A stretch of DNA of 18,047 nt from Proteobacteria bacterium UBA6729 (GCA_002454015.1 DKIB01000110.1:14248-32294), one strand, 5' to 3'. Counted from the first letter of the stretch, positions 1 to 7,380 are shown. Made by a program: numbers and translations. The notes: generated by a model from the letters alone, not told the origin.

Positions 1-976
1 CCCGGGTGCCCGGCCAACCCTGCGCCTTCAGCAGCGCCAGCACGGCCAGCAGCACTGCGGCGCCGAGCGGCCAGGGGAACCACTCATGGCGCGGCCTGAA
101 GCCCTGCTCCTCCTCCTCACTCAGTTCAAACCGGTCCAATGCCTCGTAAATCTCTTCCAACTCGTGCCGATCTCTGGCCCGGAAATAACGTCCACCCGTC
201 AACTCTGCCACCTTCGACAACGTGTCCTCATCCAACTCCTGGGTACGGCTGCCAAACAGGCCCCTGCGTCCGGTTCCCCCCACACCGATGGTATAGATAC
301 GCAGCCCGGCTGCCGCCGCATAACCGGCCGCCGTCACCGGGTCGGCCTCCCCCGCCGTGTTACGACCATCCGTCAACAGGATCAGTATCCGCTCCCCCTC
401 ATAGTCACGCAGCCGCTTGATCGCCAGGCCAATGGCATCCCCCAGGGCCGTGCGCTTGCCCAGAAAACCGATCTCCGCCTGATTCAACAACAGGCGCACC
501 GACTTCCGGTCCCGGGTCAGTGGAGACTGCAGGAAGGGCTCGTCCCCGAACAGTATCAGACCGATACGGTCCGTATCCCGCCGGGTGATAAAATCGCCTG
601 CCACCTGCTGTACCGCCTGCAATCGATTGGCCCGCCGCAGTCCCGGCAGACTCATGTCCCGCTGTTGCATACTCCTGGAGATATCCACGGCCAGCATCAG
701 GTTTCTGCCTGCCATCGGCAGGGCCACCGCCTCACCCAGCCACTGCGGGCGACAGGCGGCCCCGACCAGGGCGATCCAGGCCAGCACGGCCAGCCACAGT
801 TCCAGCCGGAACCGGACCGCCTGACTCGCGCCCTCCAGCGCCATAAAATCGGCGGTGAAGGGCACCCGCAATACCGCCGGATGCTCCTGCACCGCAGGCA
901 ACAGCCAGCGTACCAGCAACGGCAACGGCAAGGCCAGGGCGGCCCACGGCCAGGCCCATTCAAAGGTGCTGTACAT
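1..976 (-). CDS. batA: BatA-like VWA-domain membrane protein (C-terminus beyond window)
   Basis: Membrane-anchored von Willebrand factor A protein of the aerotolerance (BAT) type. It is open from an ATG at 976 to the window edge, 325 codons. The N-terminus is hydrophobic with the typical FEWAWPWAALALPLPLLVRW start; a second membrane segment lies near residues 56-75. The VWA domain carries a complete metal-ion site (MIDAS): D98-I-S100-R-S102, T176 and D203 (LLTDGRN). A final membrane helix begins near residue 302, so little of the protein is missing. It overlaps the upstream DUF4381 gene by 17 bases and is last in the visible MoxR–DUF58–DUF4381 order; a BatB-like gene would be expected next, outside the window. 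Partners and substrates are not known from sequence. No good ribosome site precedes the ATG, so translation probably depends on the upstream gene. Confidence 0.88.
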   Translation of the reverse strand, partial: MYSTFEWAWPWAALALPLPLLVRWLLPAVQEHPAVLRVPFTADFMALEGASQAVRFRLELWLAVLAWIALVGAACRPQWLGEAVALPMAGRNLMLAVDISRSMQQRDMSLPGLRRANRLQAVQQVAGDFITRRDTDRIGLILFGDEPFLQSPLTRDRKSVRLLLNQAEIGFLGKRTALGDAIGLAIKRLRDYEGERILILLTDGRNTAGEADPVTAAGYAAAAGLRIYTIGVGGTGRRGLFGSRTQELDEDTLSKVAELTGGRYFRARDRHELEEIYEALDRFELSEEEEQGFRPRHEWFPWPLGAAVLLAVLALLKAQGWPGTR

Positions 977-1448
977 GGCTACCGCGCCGCTGCGTGCGCA
1001 ACCATAATTCACACAATTCGATCAACACCTCCATGTTGCGTGGCGGTGCCTGTGGACGGTACGGGGCAGCTGCCAGCAGGCGCCCCGGTCCGGCGGTAAA
1101 ACCATTTCCCCCATGGCTGCGGTCCAAGGCTCGCAGCCAGGCCTGACCTGTCAGACCGGCGACTCCGGGATACAGACTGATCGCAACCCGTCGCAACAGT
1201 ATGGACAACCCGGCCAACAGCGGTTGTGCACAATGATCATGATGATAACGGGCACAAATCTCTGCAAACTCCTGCTGGGCCTCGCGGATGACCCGGCGCC
1301 GACCCCGCCCGTTCCAGTACCTCCGCGCCCACCAGAACGCAGCCCCCGACAGCACCAGCAGCAACACCCACCAGCCGGGTGCCGGCGGCCACCATGACAC
1401 CGCCTCCGGCAAATGAATATCCCGCAACTCCAGCAGTCCCGCATTCAT
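960..1448 (-). CDS. DUF4381 family membrane protein
   Basis: A 162-residue protein of the DUF4381 family, which sits between DUF58 and VWA genes in BAT/MoxR operons; its biochemical role is not established. The N-terminus (LELRDIHLPEAVSWWPPAPG) and the following single membrane helix (about residues 25-42), then a basic cytoplasmic stretch (RRYWNGRGRRR), match the family. The rest is soluble and rich in Trp and Leu (LRALD, ELCELWLRTQRR). I chose the ATG at 1448 because it forms an ATGA overlap with the DUF58 stop codon and begins exactly at the family's conserved start; an in-frame extension to 1508 would lie inside DUF58. It ends 17 bases inside the VWA gene. Confidence 0.85.
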   Translation of the reverse strand: MNAGLLELRDIHLPEAVSWWPPAPGWWVLLLVLSGAAFWWARRYWNGRGRRRVIREAQQEFAEICARYHHDHCAQPLLAGLSILLRRVAISLYPGVAGLTGQAWLRALDRSHGGNGFTAGPGRLLAAAPYRPQAPPRNMEVLIELCELWLRTQRRGSHVQHL

Positions 1449-2365
1449 CTGCGTATCCCCCGCAAGGCCTGTTGCAGAATGGTAACCGGCTCCTGCTGGG
1501 TAGTGCATTCCAGCAATCTTGTGCCGCAGCGCTGTACGATACGCCGCAAATGCTCGCGCCGCTGCTCATAGCGCAAGCGGTAGCGCTCTGCCATCCGTGC
1601 ACCCTGCACCTGTAATGCCGTCGTGCGTACCCCATCACTCATGTGGTAAGTGCCGGTTGGCGGCAATTGCCATTCCAGCGGATCGGCAAACAACATCGGC
1701 AGCATATCACTGTGCCGGGTCAGCTGGATCAGACGCGATTCATCGGCGGCAGTGATGCCACGAAAATCACCCGCCAGAAACAACAGACTGCCGGGACGCA
1801 CCACCCGTGCCAGACGGGTCAGGGCCTGACCGGCCGAGCTCTCGGACATCACCGCTGCCACCGGGGAATCCCAGACCGATGCCCAGTACCGCAACAGCCG
1901 CAACAGGGCCGGGCGACCGCGCCGGGGCCGGAACTCCTGATGCGTATCGTCGCTAAAGGCGATGCAACCGATACGGTCCCCACGCTGCAGGGCAGCCCAG
2001 GCCAGCAGGGTCGCTGCGCGCACCGCCTGCACCGCCTTGTAACGCCCCCGGGTGGCAAATCGCATGGAGGCGCGCAGGTCCAGCCAGATCAACACGGGGC
2101 GTTCCGTTTCCTCCCGAAACACCTTGGTATGCGTACGCCCGGTACGCGCAGTCACTCGCCAGTCCAGATGGCGGGCATCATCGCCCGGTACGTAGGGTCT
2201 GGATTCATCGTACTCCATGCCCCGCCCCCTGAACTTGCTGAGTCGGGCTCCCCCCCCGCCGCCATGCAGGCGGACTGCAGACAGGTCCAGCCGTTGTGCC
2301 GACCGTGCCAGCGCCAGCAACTCCGGGTAAGAGATGCGGGTCTGCGCTGCTGTCAACGCGCTCAT
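1445..2365 (-). CDS. DUF58 domain protein of the MoxR/BAT operon
   Basis: A 306-residue DUF58 protein, a conserved partner of MoxR ATPases whose C-terminal part has a degenerate VWA-like fold. The family signature is clear at residues 46-90: RGRGMEYDESRPYVPGDDAR followed by HLDWRVTARTGRTHTKVFRE. A DLRASM motif near residue 97 corresponds to a weak MIDAS-like site. An oddity is a run of five glycines at residues 35-39, just before the signature. It lies 12 bases after moxR and overlaps DUF4381 by four bases (ATGA), so the set is almost certainly cotranscribed. Its exact function is unknown. It is probably soluble or peripheral: I see no convincing membrane segment. Confidence 0.9.
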   Translation of the reverse strand: MSALTAAQTRISYPELLALARSAQRLDLSAVRLHGGGGGARLSKFRGRGMEYDESRPYVPGDDARHLDWRVTARTGRTHTKVFREETERPVLIWLDLRASMRFATRGRYKAVQAVRAATLLAWAALQRGDRIGCIAFSDDTHQEFRPRRGRPALLRLLRYWASVWDSPVAAVMSESSAGQALTRLARVVRPGSLLFLAGDFRGITAADESRLIQLTRHSDMLPMLFADPLEWQLPPTGTYHMSDGVRTTALQVQGARMAERYRLRYEQRREHLRRIVQRCGTRLLECTTQQEPVTILQQALRGIRR

Positions 2366-2377
2366 GACCCGGCCGCT

Positions 2378-3388
2378 TCAGGGCACTGCAACCCGGGCCA
2401 GCAACTCCCGAATTACCGCGTCTGGCGTAATCCCCTCTGCCTCCGCCTCGTAGTCCAGAATCAGGCGATGGCGCATAACATCCGGGGCCACCTCCTGCAC
2501 ATCATCCGGCGAAACATAATCCCGGCCAGCCAGCCAGGCATGCGCCCGCGCACAACGATCCAGCATGATGGTGGCACGCGGACTGCAGCCCCACTGCACC
2601 CCACGCACCCGCGTATCCCCCTGCACCCGGGTCGCCAGCACCAACTGCACGATATACTCCTCCAGTGCCTCTGCCATATGCAGGCACAGTGCCTCGCGCC
2701 GGGCCGTCAGGATCAGCGCATTGTCCACCGCGGGTGAAGCGGTCTCCTCCACCGTGCCCGCCATGGCCTCAGCCCGTGCCAGACGCAGGATATTGCGCTC
2801 CTGATCGGCATCCGGATAGCCCACACATACATGCATCAGGAAGCGGTCCAGCTGTGCCTCCGGCAGGGGATAGGTGCCTTCCTGCTCAATGGGATTCTGC
2901 GTGGCCATTACCAGAAACAGTTCCGGCAGCGCGTAGGTCTGCCGCCCCACGGTGATCTGCCGTTCCGCCATCGCCTCCAGCAATGCCGACTGTACCTTGG
3001 CCGGGGCACGATTGATCTCGTCCGCCAGCACCAGATTATGAAACAACGGGCCCCGCTGAAACCGGAAACTGCCATCCTGCGGACGGTAGATCTCGGTGCC
3101 GGTCAGGTCAGCCGGCAGCAAATCCGGGGTAAACTGTACCCGATGAAAGTCTGCCTCAATGCCGACCCCCAGACTCTGCACCGCGCGGGTCTTGGCCAGC
3201 CCTGGTGCCCCCTCCACCAGCAGGTGTCCATCAGCCAGCAAGGCGATCAACAGGCGATTCACCAGCCGTTGCTGTCCGATAATACGTCCGCTGATAAAGT
3301 CTCCAAGGCGCGCGAAGGCGAGCTGGGCGGCACTCGGTTGTGTTGTAGCAGCCGGGGTCTGACTGGCAGCTGCGGTAGTTTTGCTCAT
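2378..3388 (-). CDS. MoxR-family AAA+ ATPase
   Basis: A 336-residue MoxR-type AAA+ ATPase, a chaperone-like motor thought to help assemble or activate VWA-domain protein complexes such as those encoded downstream. A low-complexity Ala/Thr/Gln N-terminus (residues 1-22) is followed by a full AAA core: Walker A GAPGLAKT at 60-67, Walker B LVLADE at 119-124, sensor-1 MATQNP at 161-166, and the family motif GTYPLPEAQLDRF at 171-183. The C-terminal lid domain (about 230-330) contains GCSPRATIML and a DVQEVAPDVMRHRL helix. It is the first gene of the minus-strand block and diverges from the small membrane protein gene that starts at 3493. I see no clear ribosome site before the ATG. Confidence 0.93.
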   Translation of the reverse strand: MSKTTAAASQTPAATTQPSAAQLAFARLGDFISGRIIGQQRLVNRLLIALLADGHLLVEGAPGLAKTRAVQSLGVGIEADFHRVQFTPDLLPADLTGTEIYRPQDGSFRFQRGPLFHNLVLADEINRAPAKVQSALLEAMAERQITVGRQTYALPELFLVMATQNPIEQEGTYPLPEAQLDRFLMHVCVGYPDADQERNILRLARAEAMAGTVEETASPAVDNALILTARREALCLHMAEALEEYIVQLVLATRVQGDTRVRGVQWGCSPRATIMLDRCARAHAWLAGRDYVSPDDVQEVAPDVMRHRLILDYEAEAEGITPDAVIRELLARVAVP

Positions 3389-3450
3389 AATGGTCAGTGT
3401 CGCTGGAACGGCACAACACCGCGCCCGGGTATCCAGCGTCGGGTCGAGGT

Positions 3451-3460
3451 GATAATTCTA
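3451..3460. promoter_or_regulatory. Overlapping divergent -10-like boxes between moxR and the 110-residue gene
   Basis: The ten bases GATAATTCTA read as GATAAT on the plus strand and TAGAAT on the minus strand. They lie in the only AT-rich patch of the 104-base divergent gap. Neither has a recognisable -35 element at 16-18 bases, so this is a weak suggestion of back-to-back promoters. Confidence 0.2.
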
Positions 3461-3492
3461 GCAGCTTTGTATCCGACATGGAGGGTCGCGGC

Positions 3493-3825
3493 ATGAGCCT
3501 TGGCGGTCTACTGCGCGTACTGGGCTTTCTCAAGGCGCCGCTGTGGCTGTTTCCACTCGTGCTGCACCTCCTGAAACGCCTGTTGCCAAGCGACCTGGAG
3601 GCCCCGGGGCAGACCGGGGTCTACCCTGCCGAAAGTCGGGACCCAGAGCAGGAGCGGCAACTCGCCGCCCTGCGACGCCGTACCCGGCAAGCCCTGTGGC
3701 TGGCCGGGATCGCCGTGCTGCTCTCGCTGGTCTCGCTGGCCTGGGTGATCGGCGGGCGCCATCAATTGCCCGTCCCCGCACCAACCACACACGACAGTAA
3801 TGCGACCCCCTCGCAGCGCGGGTAG
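3493..3825 (+). CDS. Small membrane protein of unknown function
   Basis: I do not recognise this 110-residue protein. It has a hydrophobic N-terminal segment (about residues 4-31, KAPLWLFPLVLHLLKRLLPS at its end). A charged, Arg/Glu-rich middle follows (about 48-66, PEQERQLAALRRRTRQ), then a second strong membrane helix (about 67-87, ending in WVIGG) and a short polar Pro/Thr tail. Two inner-membrane helices with a cytoplasmic charged linker is the likely topology. I chose the ATG at 3493 because GGAGGG stands seven bases before it; an ATG at 3478 has no ribosome site. It diverges from moxR and overlaps the following hydrolase gene by 26 bases, so the two are likely cotranscribed. Confidence 0.65.
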   Translation: MSLGGLLRVLGFLKAPLWLFPLVLHLLKRLLPSDLEAPGQTGVYPAESRDPEQERQLAALRRRTRQALWLAGIAVLLSLVSLAWVIGGRHQLPVPAPTTHDSNATPSQRG

Positions 3826-4834
3826 GCGCCTGCTGGGGGCACTGCTGGCCACCCCGCTGCGCATCCGCAACAAGAAGCTGCCACCGGCAGACTGGCAGGC
3901 CTTGGACCCGCGCGTACGTATGCTCTGTCGGCTCTCTGCGGCGCTGCGCCCGGCCACACCCCGGCATCTGCAGCGGTACCGACGGAGCATGCGACTGTTC
4001 TTCCGTCTGGGAAACATGTCCCGGGTGCCCGGCGTGGCTGTATGGGATGCAGAACTGCCTGCCTGGGGACCAGAGCGACAACTCCGGGTACGCCACTACC
4101 GACCCCGGCAGCAGAACACCGCACTGCCCGGGATCCTGTTCATGCACATGGGGGGCTGGGTGATCGGGGATCTGGATACCTGTGATCCCTTCTGCAGCCT
4201 GCTGGCAGCCAGGGTCCCCGCACATGTGCTCTCCATCCACTATCGCCTGGCCCCCGAACATCGCTATCCCGCTGCCTTCATGGATGGCTTTGCCGCGTAC
4301 GAATGGCTGCTGGAGCAGGCGGTCGCCCTGTCGATAGAGCCCCGGCGTCTGGCCATCGCCGGGGATTCAGCGGGCGGTGGCATGGCCCTGTCCAGTTGCC
4401 GGGAACTGCGCCGCCGGGGACGCCCGCAACCCAGACTGCAACTGGCGATCTACCCGGCCGCAGATCTGACCCTGTCAAGCGGCTCCCTGGAGCGCTATGC
4501 AACCGGTGGCCTGCTGAATCAACCGTTACTGGACTGGTTTGGAGAGCGCTGTCTGCACGGGCCACACGAGAGCCTGCAGACCCTGGCATCCCCCCTGCGG
4601 GGTGGCCACTTTGCCGGTCTGGCACCCGCGATCATCGCCACCGCAGGCTGTGACCCCCTGCTGGACCCGGCCAGACGCTATGCGGAGTGCCTGCAACGTG
4701 CGGCGACCCCCACTACACGGCTGCACTACCCGGCCCTGCCCCACGGCTTCCTCGCCATGGGAGGCATCATCCCGGCAGCCCACCAGGCCTGCATGGAACT
4801 GGCCGATGCGGCCCGCAGTGCACTACAGCAGTGA
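3800..4834 (+). CDS. Alpha/beta-hydrolase, HSL (hormone-sensitive lipase) type esterase
   Basis: A 344-residue carboxylesterase-like enzyme of the alpha/beta-hydrolase_3 (HSL, family IV) group, predicted to hydrolyse short or medium acyl esters. The catalytic triad is visible: nucleophile Ser190 in GDSAGGG, Asp285 in CDPLLD, and His315 in LPHGF. Conserved landmarks HYRLAPEHRYPAA (148-159) and WVIGDLDT (120-127) support the assignment. The oxyanion-hole motif is unusual: H116-M-G-G-W rather than HGGGW. A basic N-terminal cap region of about 70 residues precedes the core and has no signal peptide, so it is probably cytoplasmic. The natural substrate cannot be told. It overlaps the upstream membrane-protein gene by 26 bases and, at its 3' end, the opposing flavoprotein gene by 12 bases. 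Confidence 0.9.
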   Translation: MRPPRSAGRRLLGALLATPLRIRNKKLPPADWQALDPRVRMLCRLSAALRPATPRHLQRYRRSMRLFFRLGNMSRVPGVAVWDAELPAWGPERQLRVRHYRPRQQNTALPGILFMHMGGWVIGDLDTCDPFCSLLAARVPAHVLSIHYRLAPEHRYPAAFMDGFAAYEWLLEQAVALSIEPRRLAIAGDSAGGGMALSSCRELRRRGRPQPRLQLAIYPAADLTLSSGSLERYATGGLLNQPLLDWFGERCLHGPHESLQTLASPLRGGHFAGLAPAIIATAGCDPLLDPARRYAECLQRAATPTTRLHYPALPHGFLAMGGIIPAAHQACMELADAARSALQQ

Positions 4835-6043
4835 CTTCAGTGCAAAATTCTCGTCGGCGGCCTGTTCCGGGGTCAGTGCAACCCCCCGTGCCAACAGTTT
4901 GCGGGCGGCCGCATGGTCTGCCGGACGGGCAATGGAATCCATGGCGATGAACTGAGCCTCACGAAAATAGCAAACCGCAAAGGCCGCCGTATCCGGCTGA
5001 CCACGCACCACCTGCGTATCATGCCCTCCGGACAGCCCCGCCATCTGCAACTTCAACTTGTACTGATCGGACCAGAACCAGGGCACCGGGGTGCCTTCAC
5101 GAGGTGCCTCACCCAGCAGGGTAGCCGCCGCCGTGCGCGCCTGGTCCGTGGCATTCTGCACGGACTCCAGACGAATTGCCGCCGTGGTATCGTGAGCCCA
5201 CGTCTGTACACAGGCCGCCAAGTCACCGGCGCAGACCACCGCAGGATCGGAACTGCGTGCCTGTGCATCCACCAGCACCCCGTTACAGGTCTCCAGCCCG
5301 GCAGCCTCGGCCAGTTCCGTGTTGGGGATCACCCCTACACTCACCAGCACCACATCCGCCGGATGCACTGCACCGTCACCGCAACGTACCTCACGCACCC
5401 GCCCATCAGCACCAGCAAACTCCGCTACCTGCACCCCGGTATGCACACGCACCCCGTGCTGCTCATGCCGGGCACGGTAAAACTCCCGTATACACGCTGC
5501 ACCCACCCGCGGTATCAGCTGCGCAGCGGTCTCCAACAGCACCACAGACTTGCCCAGGAACGTGCCCATCGCAGCAAACTCCAGCCCCAGAAAGCCACCC
5601 CCCACCACCACCACATTGACGGCATCCTGCAGGGCATGGACCAGTGCATCCGCATCATCCAGCGTACGCAGATAATGCACCCCCTGCAGGGTGTCACCCG
5701 GCACCGCCAGACGCCGTACCCGGGCGCCACAGGTCAAGGCCAGCCGATCATAGGCAAAACATTCCCCGGCAGCGGTATGCACCTCCAGGGCAGCCCGGTC
5801 CACATTGACCACACGTTGCCCGGGTCGCAGATCTATGTCCCGGTCACGATAAAAATCAGCACTGCGTATCCACAGACGCTGGCGATCCACTGCCCCGCTC
5901 AGGTAGGCCTTGGACAGTGGCGGGTGCTGATACGGCAGATGCGTCTCCTCACTCAGTAGCAGGATGCGCTCCTGCCCCCCCCCCTGACGCAGGGAAAACA
6001 CCAGTTGTGCAGCCGCCTGCCCGCCTCCCACGATGACTATCAC
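4823..6043 (-). CDS. NAD(P)H-dependent FAD oxidoreductase, ferredoxin/rubredoxin reductase type
   Basis: A 406-residue pyridine-nucleotide flavoprotein resembling the reductase components of dioxygenase and P450 systems. The FAD-binding start is IVIVGGGQAAAQ (residues 2-13) and the NAD(P)H-binding motif VVVVGGGFLGLEFAA is at 144-158. FAD contacts include CAGDLAAC near 271-278. A C-terminal reductase domain (about 320-400) has WSDQYKLKLQMAGLS. This family passes electrons from NAD(P)H to a small iron-sulfur or similar acceptor; no ferredoxin gene is visible here. The start codon is GTG at 6043, overlapping the OsmC stop by four bases (GTGA), so the two are translationally coupled. The acceptor is therefore open: an unlinked ferredoxin, or possibly a thiol system connected with OsmC. 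Confidence 0.9.
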   Translation of the reverse strand: MIVIVGGGQAAAQLVFSLRQGGGQERILLLSEETHLPYQHPPLSKAYLSGAVDRQRLWIRSADFYRDRDIDLRPGQRVVNVDRAALEVHTAAGECFAYDRLALTCGARVRRLAVPGDTLQGVHYLRTLDDADALVHALQDAVNVVVVGGGFLGLEFAAMGTFLGKSVVLLETAAQLIPRVGAACIREFYRARHEQHGVRVHTGVQVAEFAGADGRVREVRCGDGAVHPADVVLVSVGVIPNTELAEAAGLETCNGVLVDAQARSSDPAVVCAGDLAACVQTWAHDTTAAIRLESVQNATDQARTAAATLLGEAPREGTPVPWFWSDQYKLKLQMAGLSGGHDTQVVRGQPDTAAFAVCYFREAQFIAMDSIARPADHAAARKLLARGVALTPEQAADENFALKSLL

Positions 6044-6450
6044 CGGATCTCAAACTCATGACGGATACGCGCCGTCTTGCCCAGCATGATCGATGCCGAG
6101 CAGTACTTTTCACTGGACAGCTGGATGGCACGCGCCACGGCCTTGTGTTGCAGTTTCTCACCACTCAATATAAAACGCACCCGCAGTTCCGTAAACACAT
6201 GGGGCACCGTATCCGCACGCTCCCCCTGCACCTCCACCCGACAGGCGTCGGGCTCCTGCTTGGACTTGCGCAGAATGGACACCACATCATAGGCCGTGCA
6301 GGCCGCCATCCCCAACAACAGCAATTCCATCGGTCGCATGCCCCGCCCCGTACCCCCACCCTCCGGCGGCCCGTCAAGCACCAGACTGTGACCGGAACCC
6401 GTCTGCCCGGCAAACGCCGCCGCATCAAGCCATGTAACCTCAACCTGCAT
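6040..6450 (-). CDS. OsmC/Ohr family protein
   Basis: A 136-residue OsmC-type protein, closest in feel to the YhfA branch. OsmC and Ohr enzymes reduce organic hydroperoxides with a pair of thiols, and the two family cysteines are present: C51 in LGMAACTAYDVVS and C117 in SSEKYCSASIMLGK. The N-terminal beta region has MRPMELLLLG (38-47), typical of the family. An extra cysteine is at residue 70. I chose the ATG at 6450; a TTG three codons upstream has no ribosome site, while a GAG lies four bases before the ATG. It is cotranscribed with, and overlaps by four bases, the flavoprotein gene downstream. The substrate of YhfA-like members is not settled, so I would not call it a peroxidase outright. 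Confidence 0.88.
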   Translation of the reverse strand: MQVEVTWLDAAAFAGQTGSGHSLVLDGPPEGGGTGRGMRPMELLLLGMAACTAYDVVSILRKSKQEPDACRVEVQGERADTVPHVFTELRVRFILSGEKLQHKAVARAIQLSSEKYCSASIMLGKTARIRHEFEIR

Positions 6451-6561
6451 AACACTCAATCAGGCGGTGGCAATGACAACCCTGATTGCCGGATCGGCAC
6501 ATCAAATCCATACCGCGCACTGGCATTTTCGGGCGGATCGGAGAAACAAACACGTTCTCCA

Positions 6562-6708
6562 TCAGCTCTGCCAATCCAACCGGAATCCCATCCCAACCGG
6601 GAACTTTCCTGCCTTTGCATATTCATCTCTGGCCACAATGGCACGCAATTCATTATCATGCTTGAATGACAATCTCCTGGACAGCAACCCACTGGATATG
6701 CTATCCAT
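6562..6708 (-). CDS. Possible 48-residue small ORF upstream of osmC
   Basis: An ATG at 6708, about nine bases after the predicted start of the promoter at 6724-6754, opens a 48-codon frame ending in TGA at 6562. The product is basic and mixed in composition, starting MDSISSGLLSRRLSFKHDNE and ending FRLDWQS. There is no ribosome site, no family I recognise and no overlap with osmC. It may be a fragment of a decayed gene or chance. Confidence 0.18.
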   Translation of the reverse strand: MDSISSGLLSRRLSFKHDNELRAIVARDEYAKAGKFPVGMGFRLDWQS

Positions 6709-6720
6709 CGGTATGCTATC
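6694..6720. repeat. Two TATGCTATC repeats 15 bases apart
   Basis: TATGCTATC occurs at 6697-6705 and again at 6712-6720. The first copy lies inside a small dyad, GGATA-TGC-TATCC (6694-6706). They lie just downstream of the possible minus-strand -10 box (6724-6729), where a repressor could act. Confidence 0.45.
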
Positions 6721-6723
6721 GCG

Positions 6724-6754
6724 AGTATAGTCTATAGTACTGCGATGCTGGCAA
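6724..6754 (-). promoter_or_regulatory. Possible promoter directed toward osmC
   Basis: On the minus strand TTGCCA (6754-6749) is followed after 19 bases by TATACT (6729-6724), five of six matches to each sigma-70 box, though the spacer is long. The -10 overlaps the palindrome TATAGTCTATA (6726-6736). If used, it gives osmC a leader of roughly 270 bases. Confidence 0.3.
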
Positions 6755-6984
6755 GATTGCCCTGACACTGTTCTGGCGTGGACTAACCTCTCAACCACAT
6801 GGTTTTGCCATCAACAGCCCGTTTCATCCCCGGTGCCACTGGGTCACCGGCCCTGCTACGGGTACCGCTGCTGTCTCTTCCGCAACCTTCAGCCATGCGC
6901 AAACATTCACGTATCTCTCCCGAAACTCCTGCTGCAGGGGGCTCGGGACTGGAGGCCGATGCTGAGGGAAATTGCCCGCGCACC

Positions 6985-7380
6985 CTACACCCTGCCCAGG
7001 TCTTCGGGGGCGATGAAGAGCATGCGCTCGCGGAATGCTGGCGGGGTCACCGCAATCAGGTACGCCTTGGCAGACTACTCCATGCCTCCGGCAAAGCGGG
7101 GGCGCTTCAGGGCACGCCCGTAGGTCTCACACCAGTCCGGCACGGGTAGTCCGTAGCTTTGCGCCAGATGTGCCGCCAGTCCACTCAGGAAGGCCTCACG
7201 CACATCCGCCAGAGAGCCCGCCAAGGGTTCTGGTTGTTCGGCCAGCATGTCGGCACGTTGTCCGGCATACTGATCGGCATAGAACGCATCCAGGAACTCC
7301 CGCCAGCACAGGTCAAAGTCCCGCTCGCCCGCCTGGGTACGGCGGGCAACCTCCGCCAGACTTTCCGGCCACAGGCTCAT
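6985..7380 (-). pseudogene. Partner of DUF6036 nucleotidyltransferase, interrupted by an in-frame TAG
   Basis: The intact reading part is 101 residues (7075-7380), starting MSLWPESLAEVARR and containing FLDAFYADQY and DMLAEQPEPLAG. It then meets an amber codon at 7077-7075, but the same frame continues for 29 further codons that fit the family's C-terminus as I remember it (SAKAYLIAV, TPPAFRERMLFIAPEDLGRV) before a TAG at 6987-6985. The protein would be about 130 residues without the internal stop. I recognise the family only as the small conserved neighbour of DUF6036 genes, with no assigned function. The start overlaps the upstream gene's stop by four bases (ATGA), an arrangement common in toxin-antitoxin-like pairs. 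Point mutation or codon insertion is more likely than amber readthrough, because TAG ends other genes here, such as the 110-residue gene at 3825. Confidence 0.6.

Larger units (their letters stand above)
6451..6984. other. Intergenic stretch without a convincing gene
   Basis: This 534-base gap separates the OsmC start from the damaged cassette. Both strands give only short open frames that resemble nothing I know. The part from about 6590 to 6790 is clearly more AT-rich than the surrounding genes. It holds two copies of TATGCTATC 15 bases apart, the palindrome TATAGTCTATA and a possible minus-strand promoter, listed separately. The part from 6800 to 6984 is GC-rich again and looks like non-coding or decayed sequence. 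Confidence 0.6.

Noticed and set aside
86..2737. Long plus-strand open frames opposite the BAT operon (for example 86-1099 and 1643-2737)
   Set aside because: They are antisense to genes with clear family motifs, and their translations are Pro/Gln/His/Arg-rich with no recognisable domain, as expected for shadows in GC-rich DNA.
6540..6560. Inverted repeat GGAGAA/TTCTCC as a terminator
   Set aside because: The stem is only six pairs with a nine-base loop and no T-run on either side.
7075..7077. Amber codon read as pyrrolysine or another recoded residue
   Set aside because: TAG ends other genes in the window (for example at 3825 and 4823), the neighbouring gene is also broken, and no suppressor genes are visible; decay is simpler.
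6799..7149. A 116-codon plus-strand frame over the intergenic stretch and the partner gene
   Set aside because: It overlaps the minus-strand partner's conserved C-terminus and has shadow-like composition.
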